Shown piece after piece: positions 8,300 to 16,600 of a DNA stretch of 30,224 nucleotides; the stretch's first letter is position 1; each line of letters starts with the position of its first letter. The DNA is from JBDTOX01 sp039933015. Its GTDB lineage: Bacteria; Pseudomonadota; Gammaproteobacteria; Burkholderiales; Methylophilaceae. The notes under the pieces were generated by a model. That model was not told the DNA's origin and did no database searches. It saw only the letters and a list, made by a program, of their open reading frames with translations. The stretch lies in contig JBDTOX010000107.1 of assembly GCA_039933015.1 (NCBI GenBank), forward strand, positions 1 through 30,224, given 5' to 3'. The position numbers and the translations under genes were made by a program.

Positions 8300-9463
8300 T
8301 TATTCCTGAGCAGGTTTGTCTTTCCGGTTAGAGCCAGCCACCATTTTAATTTCAAACAAGCGGCACTCCAGCGGGCCATTGAAGAGCGGCGTACGTTTGG
8401 ATGGCGTAAGCCGCATAAGCTTGGGCAGTCGCATATCTGTCGTGAGGAAATACGCATTCCAGCCGGCAAATTTACGTTTTAAGGTTTCGCCAATTTTCGG
8501 GTAGAGCGCTGCCAGCTCCTCGTCCTCGCCTATGCGCACACCATACGGCGGGTTGGCGACCAACACGCCCTCGCCTGCCGGCGCCACAACTTCGGTAATG
8601 TCCGTTTTAGCGAGCTGTACTGCTTCCAATAAGCCTGCCTGCTGCAAATTCTGTTTGCTCACACGTACCGCGCGCAAATCAGTGTCACTGCCATAGAGCT
8701 TTTGGAACATAACCGGCTTGGCTTTATCCAACGCCTGTTGCCGGATTTTCTGCCAGGCTACCGCATCAAAGTTTTTGAGTTTTTCAAAACCAAAACTGCG
8801 GCCGCTACCAGGCGCAATATCCAGCGCCATCATCGCCGCTTCAAGTAGAAACGTGCCGCTGCCGCACATAGGGTCTAGCAAAGGCATGCCAGGCTTCCAG
8901 CCGGATAACTTGAGGATGCCAGCAGCCAGATTCTCGCGCAGCGGGGCTTCTATGCTCGCGCGGCGCAGACCGCGCTGGTACAGAGCCACGCCTGAAGTAT
9001 CCAGGTAATACTGATACTCGTCTGCTGCCAGATAGGCATGCAGACGTACATCGGGTTCTTTGGTATCGATGTAGGGGCGGCTATTTACAGCCTGGCGGAA
9101 GCGGTCGCAGACTGCATCCTTGATTTTCAGCGTGGCGAATTCCAGGCTCTTGAGCGGACATTTCACGCCCGTCACTTTCACCATGAAATCGCGACCTACA
9201 TCGAACCATTGCGGCCAGTTGAGTTTCATCGCAGCGTTGTAAAGATCATCCTCGGATGCATATTTCCCGCGCCCTACCTGCCACAAAATACGCGTGGCAA
9301 TGCGGCTTTCCAGGTTGACGCGATAGCACAGCGGCAAATCCCCGGCAAAGCCGACACCGCCATCTGTCGCCGTAATGGATTGGGCGCCGAGCGCGACCAG
9401 TTCGTCCACTAGCAGGCTTTCAAGACCGCGTGGACAAGTAGCAAAGAATTGGTGTTGACTCAT
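8300..9463 (-). CDS. rlmL: RlmL-type 23S rRNA guanine-N2 methyltransferase (THUMP + class I SAM domain)
   Basis: Likely makes m2G at the position equivalent to G2445 of E. coli 23S rRNA. The 387-residue protein has an N-terminal ferredoxin-like/THUMP region (about 45-155) and a SAM-dependent methyltransferase domain. SAM motif I is LLDPMCGSGTFLLEAA (D197-G203), and the catalytic N-methylase motif is NPPYG (304-308). In E. coli RlmL is fused to RlmK in a protein of about 700 residues; here only the RlmL half exists, as in many betaproteobacteria. Its ATG overlaps the TGA of the upstream gene by 4 bases (ATGA), indicating translational coupling. The specific site modified is inferred from family. 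Confidence 0.88.
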   Translation of the reverse strand: MSQHQFFATCPRGLESLLVDELVALGAQSITATDGGVGFAGDLPLCYRVNLESRIATRILWQVGRGKYASEDDLYNAAMKLNWPQWFDVGRDFMVKVTGVKCPLKSLEFATLKIKDAVCDRFRQAVNSRPYIDTKEPDVRLHAYLAADEYQYYLDTSGVALYQRGLRRASIEAPLRENLAAGILKLSGWKPGMPLLDPMCGSGTFLLEAAMMALDIAPGSGRSFGFEKLKNFDAVAWQKIRQQALDKAKPVMFQKLYGSDTDLRAVRVSKQNLQQAGLLEAVQLAKTDITEVVAPAGEGVLVANPPYGVRIGEDEELAALYPKIGETLKRKFAGWNAYFLTTDMRLPKLMRLTPSKRTPLFNGPLECRLFEIKMVAGSNRKDKPAQE

Positions 9464-10287
9464 GATGCAATATCGCTTTCTAGCAATAGTCTGTTATTTG
9501 TGTTGGCGTTATGATCACGCAGCTTTTCAACAAATTCCAGAAACTCAATTTTATGGTTGGATTCAAGCATTTTTGCGCGCTCCCGCAGCCTGGCCCAGCG
9601 CAGATCAGCCGGTACCCGACGGAAGCCGAAGACAACGATATTGCCAGGCCGTCCGGTAGGTAACATCAACACGCGTTGATGGAAGCTTTGTTCGATGCGT
9701 TGCAAATACACATCAAAATTCCTGTCCGAGCCCCACAGGTTAATCGCCATCATTCCCTCGTTTGTTAGCACTCCGGCACAGCTGTCGAAAAAATCCTGGG
9801 TACACATATCCGACGGTATACCCTTGCTGTCAAAGGCGTCAATCATCAGCACCTGTGTTGAAGTCTGATTTTCCTGCAAATAAACAATGCCATCACCTTC
9901 AATGACCTGCAATTTTTCATCATCTTCCGGCACATGGAAATGGCTGCGTGCAATGTTGATGATTTGCGGGTTGATTTCAACCACGCGGGTAGTGATTTCA
10001 GGCAGATAGTGATGAATATATTTGGGCACAGAACCGCCGCCCAAACCGATCGCCAGCACCTGTTTTACCTGGCTGGAAAACAGCAGAAACGCCATCATGC
10101 CGCGTGTATAGGTCAGCTCCAGCTCAAACGGTGTTTTGATGCGCATGGAGCTTTGGATAGTATCTGTGCCTAAATGCAACGAACGCACGCCATCTGATTC
10201 GCTCACATCAACGCTGGAATCCTCTGCAACGCTACGATGAATACTACGGGCAAATTTACGCGGGCCAAGACGGAACATACTAGGCAT
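9460..10287 (-). CDS. Spermidine-synthase-like (SpeE-fold) protein
   Basis: A Rossmann-fold protein of the spermine/spermidine synthase family, 275 residues. The nucleotide-binding loop is GLGGGS (81-86), the ribose-binding acid is E104 (VVEINP), and D132 (IEGDGIVYL) and D150/D153 (MIDAFDS) match the family layout. True aminopropyltransferases usually have GGGDG in the first loop; here it is GGGSV, so polyamine synthesis is uncertain. It could be a methyltransferase or another aminopropyltransferase. The start is ambiguous: ATG 10287 overlaps the RNase gene by 8 bases, while ATG 10278 (M4) follows its stop. It is second in the RNase-SpeE-like-rlmL-mazG unit. Confidence 0.75.
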   Translation of the reverse strand: MPSMFRLGPRKFARSIHRSVAEDSSVDVSESDGVRSLHLGTDTIQSSMRIKTPFELELTYTRGMMAFLLFSSQVKQVLAIGLGGGSVPKYIHHYLPEITTRVVEINPQIINIARSHFHVPEDDEKLQVIEGDGIVYLQENQTSTQVLMIDAFDSKGIPSDMCTQDFFDSCAGVLTNEGMMAINLWGSDRNFDVYLQRIEQSFHQRVLMLPTGRPGNIVVFGFRRVPADLRWARLRERAKMLESNHKIEFLEFVEKLRDHNANTNNRLLLESDIAS

Positions 10288-12175
10288 TCATCTCGTTTTC
10301 AGCTGGTGTTGCGACCGCAATATCTGCAACCTCAACCGTTTTCACTGCGGTCGCTTTAAAACGCGTATCCAGCTCCATTAGCAAAGGATCTATGCGCTTG
10401 ATTTCAAGTTGCACCTGCGTCCCTACTGCCAACTCAGGCAGGCTATGGACCTTGGTCATATAAGGCACGCCGTCCAGCCGCACCAGGTTTTCGCGCCAGA
10501 CTGTGGCACTGACCTCTGTCAGCCCCTCCTGAATCAGGTATTGCAGGCACCAGTAACGCTCCATGCGGGTCTGGAACTCATTGTACGCATTGTAGGTAAG
10601 GTCAAAATCACGCATCGCCGTGGTCAAGGCTTCACTATGCCGGGGATAAGCCGGCTCGGCATTTTGGATTACCGAGATGATTTGACGTTGATTGATCAGA
10701 TCCACCGCGCGGCGTAATGGCGAAGTGCTCCAGGCATATTGCGCCACGCCCAAGCCCTGATGCGGTTCGGCTTTGACTGTCATATAGACCTTGCCGCCAT
10801 TTTGCGCGCGGTAGATGCCGGGAATGTCATGGGCGGCCAGCAGACCGCCCCACTGGCTGTTAGCTTCAATCATGAGCTCCGCCACCAGCTTATCCATGGG
10901 CGCACCACGGCGACGGCCCACGATGCTCACGCGGCCATCTTCTACGTAAAAATTGTAATCAACCTGAACGGGTTTATTCGGATCATGCTTGCCACGTGCT
11001 TTTTCCAGCGATTCTGCCAGCTTGTGCAGCAGCGAGAGGCGCTCCCAATAAGGATGGCCGCTGGAAGCTTCCAATGTGTCCTCATTGAAATACGGTTCCA
11101 GCAGGTCGTGGCGCAGATTAGCGGCGATCTTCACCATTTCCACTTTGCTGTGTCGGTTAACAATAGCCAGATCAGGCGCAACATCCAGGTAAAGCGAGAG
11201 TACTGGTCGCCACTGCCCTTCGTTCAGGCTGAAAGGCGTAATCGCTGCTTCCGGCAGCATGGTGATCTTGTTGCCCGGCATATAAACCGTGGAAAGGCGC
11301 TGCATGATCACCGCATCCAGCGGGCTGCCCATCGCAATACCCAAAGCCGGGGCTGCAATATGGATACCCACACGCGTATTGCCATCGGCCAGCTGCTGCA
11401 CTGAGAGAGCATCGTCGATCTCGGTGGTGGCGCTGTCATCAATACTGAAAGCCTCTGCCTCGGCGCGCTCAAGCTTCTGAAATACAGTAACCGGCTCATG
11501 CGCCGGAAAACCAAAGCCTTGCGGGAAATACTCGCGCAAAAAAGCACCCAGATGATAATCATGCGCTGAAGGTATTGCACCGCAGGCTTCCAGTAGTTGG
11601 ATATGACTGATATGCGATTCTGCCGCGGCCTGATCCAGCGCTTTCCATTCCAGCGTATTCTTGTCGGGGTCGTAAAACAGCATGTCCAGCTTATCGGCAA
11701 ACTCAGGGGGCAACTGCTGGGCTTTTAACTGCGCTACATAAGCCGCAATCTTTTCTGCCTGCATGCGCTTTTTCTCAACGGCTGCCAATGCAGATTTGAG
11801 ATTATCCTCCGGAGCCGCCTTATAGTGCCCCTTACCCTTGCGGTAAAAATATATGGGGGCGCTATGCAAGCTTATCGCCACAGCAGCCGCCTCAATCGGG
11901 CTGGGGGCATGGCCATGATAATCCTTGGCTAGCGCTTCAAAACTGAATTCCGCTTCACCGCAGCATTCCCACAGAAAAACCGTGTCCAGCGATTCGGCTT
12001 GTTGCTGCGCGGATTCCATGAAACCAGCCAGCGCACCTTCAAAGCGCATGAGCACATTGGCTGTCTTGATCTTGGAGCGTTTACCGCTGAGGGCTTCAAT
12101 TTGCAGTGACCCAGGGTTCTCAGACATTACTGAGGCTACCTTGAAACTGCCGTCTTCTTCGTAAAATACATTCAT
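10280..12175 (-). CDS. RNB-family (RNase II/R) 3'-5' exoribonuclease
   Basis: A processive exoribonuclease that degrades RNA from the 3' end, 631 residues, close to RNase II (644) rather than RNase R (about 810). The catalytic stretch EAFSIDDSATTEIDDALS (about 241-258) gives D246, E252, D254 and D255. In E. coli RNase II the equivalent residues are four aspartates (D201, D207, D209, D210), so E252 replaces one. Downstream are the family blocks YMPGNKITMLPE and AYAWSTSPLRRAVDLINQRQ. A C-terminal S1-like segment (about 560-610) and a poorly conserved N-terminal region flank the RNB domain. It heads the four-gene minus-strand unit. No clear Shine-Dalgarno precedes the ATG at 12175. Confidence 0.87.
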   Translation of the reverse strand: MNVFYEEDGSFKVASVMSENPGSLQIEALSGKRSKIKTANVLMRFEGALAGFMESAQQQAESLDTVFLWECCGEAEFSFEALAKDYHGHAPSPIEAAAVAISLHSAPIYFYRKGKGHYKAAPEDNLKSALAAVEKKRMQAEKIAAYVAQLKAQQLPPEFADKLDMLFYDPDKNTLEWKALDQAAAESHISHIQLLEACGAIPSAHDYHLGAFLREYFPQGFGFPAHEPVTVFQKLERAEAEAFSIDDSATTEIDDALSVQQLADGNTRVGIHIAAPALGIAMGSPLDAVIMQRLSTVYMPGNKITMLPEAAITPFSLNEGQWRPVLSLYLDVAPDLAIVNRHSKVEMVKIAANLRHDLLEPYFNEDTLEASSGHPYWERLSLLHKLAESLEKARGKHDPNKPVQVDYNFYVEDGRVSIVGRRRGAPMDKLVAELMIEANSQWGGLLAAHDIPGIYRAQNGGKVYMTVKAEPHQGLGVAQYAWSTSPLRRAVDLINQRQIISVIQNAEPAYPRHSEALTTAMRDFDLTYNAYNEFQTRMERYWCLQYLIQEGLTEVSATVWRENLVRLDGVPYMTKVHSLPELAVGTQVQLEIKRIDPLLMELDTRFKATAVKTVEVADIAVATPAENEMNA

Positions 12176-12262
12176 GATTTGGCACGCTATTGGACGTGCA
12201 TGGGTGCTTGAAAAGTTGCGAGTGCGTATTTTACCGTGGTTTCACACTTAGTCTTTGATGAT

Positions 12263-12279
12263 TTAACGGTAGCCGTTAA
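12263..12279. promoter_or_regulatory. Perfect 7+3+7 palindrome in the divergent RNase/cobW-like gap
   Basis: TTAACGG-TAG-CCGTTAA is an exact inverted repeat, 88 bases upstream of the RNase start and about 170 upstream of the CobW-like gene. Its size and symmetry suit a dimeric repressor or activator site. I could not match it to a known regulator; Zur is a possible candidate given the metallochaperone neighbour, but the bases do not fit a Zur consensus I know. Confidence 0.4.
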
Positions 12280-12302
12280 GATGCTTCATATTTTTCCACT
12301 TC

Positions 12303-12452
12303 GTTGGACGTCTCTCAGAAATTCATTGTATGAGATGAAGCGCTAGGAGCCGCGCAGCGAATGACGAAGACATATCATTAGATAGGCAAGGAATGAGCGA
12401 GCACGCGACACCGCGATTCGCTCATACAATGAATTTATAGAGACAGCCAATG
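12303..12452. repeat. Long inverted repeat (MITE-like or leader hairpin) ending on the CobW-like start codon
   Basis: Perfect 16-base arms (AAATTCATTGTATGAG, 12319-12334; CTCATACAATGAATTT, 12421-12436) are extended outward by GTCTCT/AGAGAC with a one-base length difference. TTGG/CCAA follows, so the arms reach about 30 bases and touch the ATG at 12450. The 86-base interior is GC-rich and pairs only partly. No transposase or clear target-site duplication is visible and I saw no second copy in the window. It may be a miniature mobile element, or a leader hairpin that hides the ribosome-binding region of the downstream gene. Confidence 0.7.
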
Positions 12453-13466
12453 GATAAACGCATTCCAGTCACCTTACTCACCGGTTTTTTAGGTAGCGGT
12501 AAAACCACCCTGCTCAATAAACTGCTTAATCACGACGGCATGCAAGATACCGCCGTCGTCATTAATGAGCTGGGGGAAACTGGCCTGGACCATATCCTTG
12601 CGCGCACGGTGGAAAGCGAGCACATCGCCGACAACATGGTGCTGCTCAGTTCCGGCTGCCTGTGCTGTACCTTATCCAATGAAATGGCGGCTACCCTGCG
12701 CGATTTATTCTTCAAACGCGCCTTAGGCGGAATCCCCGAGTTCAAACGTCTGGTGATTGAAACTACAGGCATGGCCGACCCTGGACCGATACTCGCCAAT
12801 CTCCTCAACGAACCTGTCATCGACTCCACCTACAGGCTGGATGCAGTAGTAGTGACGATAGACAGCATCTACGGCCTAAGCCAAATCAAAGCACACGCAG
12901 AGGCACGCAAACAGGCGGCTGTGGCCGATGTGCTGCTGATTACAAAAACAGACCTGGCAAGCAAAGCGCAACTCGACACACTATGTGCAAAGCTGCAGGC
13001 ACTTAACCCCGGCGCCACGCAACATCTCATCACACACGGTCATATAGATCCGCAGCTCATTATCAATGTCGGCTTGTTTGATGCGGAAGGTAAAAAAGCC
13101 CAACCGCAACGCTGGCTGCGCGCGCCGAGCCGCTCCAAGGCCACGCGCGGATCGCTGCCGCAAGCTGTGCACGACGATGAAATCAGCAGCTTTACCGTCA
13201 CCTTGCCCAAGCCGCTTAGCTGGGGTCAGCTTGAGCCCGCTTTAAAGTGGCTATGCGCCACCTTTGGCGAAAAACTGCTGCGCCTGAAAGGCATAGTCCA
13301 TGCCGAAGACCAGCCTGCCCCGCTCGCTATTCATGCGGTGCAACACACACTCTATCCGCCCACCCTGCTCGAAGATTGGGATGAAGACGAACCGATAACG
13401 CGGGTGGTGTTGATTGGAAAGGGTTTAGATGAGCTGAAAATTCGTGATACGTTGATGCAGATTTAG
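12450..13466 (+). CDS. CobW/COG0523-family metallochaperone GTPase
   Basis: A G3E-class GTPase of 338 residues that likely delivers a metal ion, often zinc, to client proteins. Walker A is GFLGSGKTT (12-20), the metal-binding CxCC motif is C70-L-C72-C73 (SSGCLCCTL), Walker B is near VIETTGMADP, and the base-recognition motif is TKTD. A C-terminal CobW_C domain includes LLRLKGIVHAED. There is no histidine-rich stretch of the kind found in cobalt-specific CobW. It stands alone. Its start codon lies at the edge of a long inverted repeat, and its Shine-Dalgarno (around AGAGAC) is weak and within that repeat. The metal is not determinable from sequence. Confidence 0.9.
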   Translation: MDKRIPVTLLTGFLGSGKTTLLNKLLNHDGMQDTAVVINELGETGLDHILARTVESEHIADNMVLLSSGCLCCTLSNEMAATLRDLFFKRALGGIPEFKRLVIETTGMADPGPILANLLNEPVIDSTYRLDAVVVTIDSIYGLSQIKAHAEARKQAAVADVLLITKTDLASKAQLDTLCAKLQALNPGATQHLITHGHIDPQLIINVGLFDAEGKKAQPQRWLRAPSRSKATRGSLPQAVHDDEISSFTVTLPKPLSWGQLEPALKWLCATFGEKLLRLKGIVHAEDQPAPLAIHAVQHTLYPPTLLEDWDEDEPITRVVLIGKGLDELKIRDTLMQI

Positions 13467-13668
13467 GCTGCATCAAAACTGACACGCCATCATCAGTAAT
13501 CAGCCCCAACAGTCATGTATTGAATCCGAAAGTTTAAGTTCAGCGGCAACTGCAGACCGTCGTCTGCAGCGAATGGTTAGGTCCTTTAGCGGGCAGGATC
13601 TGGTGCGGTTTATTCGCAGCACCTGTGCAGAAAAACCCAGCGGAATCAAACCGCTTTAGCGCTTTGGA
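13467..13668. other. Convergent intergenic region between the CobW-like gene and hrpA
   Basis: 202 bases with no open frame of note. A perfect hairpin CTGCAGAC-CGTC-GTCTGCAG lies at 13550-13569 without a T-tract. A looser pair, GCGGTTTATTC near 13606 with GAATCAAACCGC near 13641, lies closer to hrpA. Either might help end transcription, but neither is a textbook terminator. Confidence 0.5.
13550..13569. repeat. Perfect 8-bp hairpin in the cobW-like/hrpA gap
   Basis: CTGCAGAC and GTCTGCAG are exact reverse complements around a CGTC loop. It lies between convergent genes and lacks a U-run, so it may stabilise 3' ends rather than act as an intrinsic terminator. Confidence 0.5.
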
Positions 13669-16600
13669 TTAGCCTTTTAATTCAGACCAAATCTTCTCCA
13701 GCCGCTTCACCGAAACCGGGAACGGCGTTTTCAGCTCCTGCGCAAATAGCGACACGCGCAGCTCCTCGATGAGCCAGCGGAAATCCAGCAGCTCCGGCGT
13801 GAGCTTATCGGCTTTTTTCTGCTTCTCGACGGCTGCTTCCCAGTTCTGCCAGAGCACGCCAACGGCCTGGGCATTGCGGCCATCCCGGTCCGGGTTGCTC
13901 GGGTGCTTTTCTATGCGCAAGCGTAAGCCTTTGAGGTAGCGCGGCAAATGCTGCACATGCTCCCATGGCGTGCGGCTAAAACAGTTTTTATACAGCAGCC
14001 AATGGATCTGCTGCTCCACATCGCGCTTGAGGCGGTTGACGGTGGCTGGCATCTGGCTCTGCTTGGCAGTCAGCAGCTGATATTCAGTGGCAATCGCCTG
14101 TACCTGCCGCGCCAGCGCTTCCGTGACTGCCGGCAGACGCGTACGGGCACGCTGCTTTAACTTCATGAAGTCATCGTTACTGCGCGGCAGCGGGTCATCG
14201 CCGATAAAGGCGCGGTCGGCGATTGTGGTCAGCATGTCCTCTTTGAGGTCGTCCGCATTGAGGATATTGCGCAGTACCAGCGCAAATTGGTTAAAACCCG
14301 GCAAACTCTTTTCCAACTGCCTCATCTGCTCTTTAAGCTCGAAGCGCATCAAGCGGCGCACCCCAGCACGATGCGCCTCCATGGCCGCGGCCTGCGTATC
14401 AAACAGCCTGATCGCTACGGAATCTTCACAATCCTCCACTGCGGGATAGCCGGTCAAGGCGACGCCATCACGGCTGAAAGAAATGGTTTCCGGCAGATCG
14501 CCGAAATCCCACTGTTTTAATCCTTCACGCTCAATATCCGGGGTAGCCGAGCGGAAAGTCAGTTGTGCCGCCTGCCCCAGCTGGGTTTTAAGCGCAGTCC
14601 AATCCCGCCCTGTCGCCAGCTCGCGTCCGGCATCATCCACCACGCGAAAATTCATCGCCATGTGTTCGGGCAGCTTGTCGCCATCCCAGTCGGCAACTGC
14701 CACGGCAAGGCTGGTCTGCTTGCTGATGAATTCGACCAAGGCTGCGCGCACCGGCCTTTGCCTGGCCGGCGTGTGTTCTAAAAACCGCGTGACAAAATCA
14801 GGCACTGGCACACACACGCGGCGTATGGTCTTGGGCAAGGCTTTGACCAGGTAAGTCACTTTTTCGCGGATCATGCCTGGCACCAGCCAATCCGTGACCG
14901 CAGGATCAAGCAGATTGAGCAGATGCAATGGCACCGTGGCAGTCACGCCATCCAGCGCATGGCCGGGCTCGAAACGATATTTGAGTTGCAGCGTGACTTC
15001 ACCCACCTGCAAGGCCTCCGGGAACTGGGCTTCCGTCACGCCTGCGGCGCCGTGGCGCATGAGATCGTCACGAGTCAGGTGCAGCAGCCTGGGGTTGTCT
15101 GTTTCGGCGGTCTCGCGCCACTTCTCGAAAGCGGCACCGTTGACGATGTCATGACCGACACGGGCATCATAGAAGGCAAACAGCACATGCTCGTCTACCA
15201 GCACATCCTGCCTGCGCGCCTTGTGCTCCAGTTCCTCGATCTCGGCGATGAGCTTGCGGTTATGGGTAAAGAACGGCGCACGCGTGTCGAATTCCATATT
15301 CGCCAGCGCTTCACGAATAAAGATCTCGCGCGCTTCCTGCGGATTAATTGGCCCGTAATGCACACGCCGCTTGGGCACAATAGTCAGGCCATATAAAGCC
15401 ACGCGTTCCCACGCCACCACCTGTGCCGGTTTGCGATCCCAGCGCGGGTCGGAATAGTGGCTTTCGGTAAGCCCGCGCGCCAGCGGCTCTATCCAGTCCG
15501 GCTCTATCTTGGCTACGCAACGCGCATAAAGCTTGGCGGTATCCACCAGCTCCGCCGCCATTACCCACTTGGGACGCGTCTTTTTCAATGCCGAACCGGG
15601 TGCGATGCTGAAACGGATGCCGCGCGCGCCTTGGTAAGTATCGGATTCACCATCCTTGAAGCCGATGTTACCTAGCAGCCCGGCGAGCAGTGCCCGGTGA
15701 ATCTGGTCGTAGGAGGCCTCTTGCGTATTCGGATGAAAACCCATGTCGCCGACTATGCCCGCAATCTGCCCATGCAATTCACGCCACTCCTTCAGGCGCA
15801 GAAAAGACAGAAAGTGGCTATGGCATTTATTCAGCAGCTCACGGTTGGATTTCTTGTGCTTAAGTGCTTCGTCGTAAAACGCCCATAGCTTGAGAAAGCC
15901 CATGAAGTCAGAGCGCTCGTCGGCAAATTTGGCATGCGCCTGGTCAGCGGCCTCGCGCTTGTCCATAGGCCGCTCGCGCGGGTCCTGGATCGCCAGCGCA
16001 GAACCGATAATGAGGATTTCGGCAAGGCAGTTTTCGCGCTTCGCCGCCAAAATCATGCGGCCCACGCGCGGGTCCAGCGGCAATTTGGCAAGCTGTTGCC
16101 CGAGCTCGGTGATTTGACGTTGGCCATCGACCGCGCCCAGCTCTTGCAACAATTGATAGCCATCGCTGATCAACCTGGAACTGGGCGCTTCAATGAACGG
16201 AAAGTCCTCCACGTCTCCCAGCTTGAGTGCAGCCATGCGCAGGATGGCGGAGGCCAGTGATGACCGCAAAATCTCGGGGTCGGTATATTCCGGGCGGGCG
16301 TTAAAATCTTCTTCCGCATACAGCCGCACGCAAATACCATTGGATACACGACCGCAGCGCCCTGCTCGCTGGCGTGCCGCAGCCTGCGAGATTTTTTCGA
16401 TCTGCAATTGCTCGACCTTGGCACGCGGGCTGTAGCGATTGACGCGCGCCAAGCCTGCATCAACCACGTACTTGATGCCGGGCACGGTCAGCGAGGTTTC
16501 GGCCACGTTGGTGGCCAGCACGATGCGCCGGCCATTGCTGCCGCGAAAAATCTTCTGCTGGTCTTCAATTGAAAGCCGCGCGAATAAAGGCAGAATCTCC

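Noticed and set aside
10739..11404. 221-codon plus-strand open frame
   Set aside because: It lies wholly antisense inside the RNB exoribonuclease gene and has no family features.
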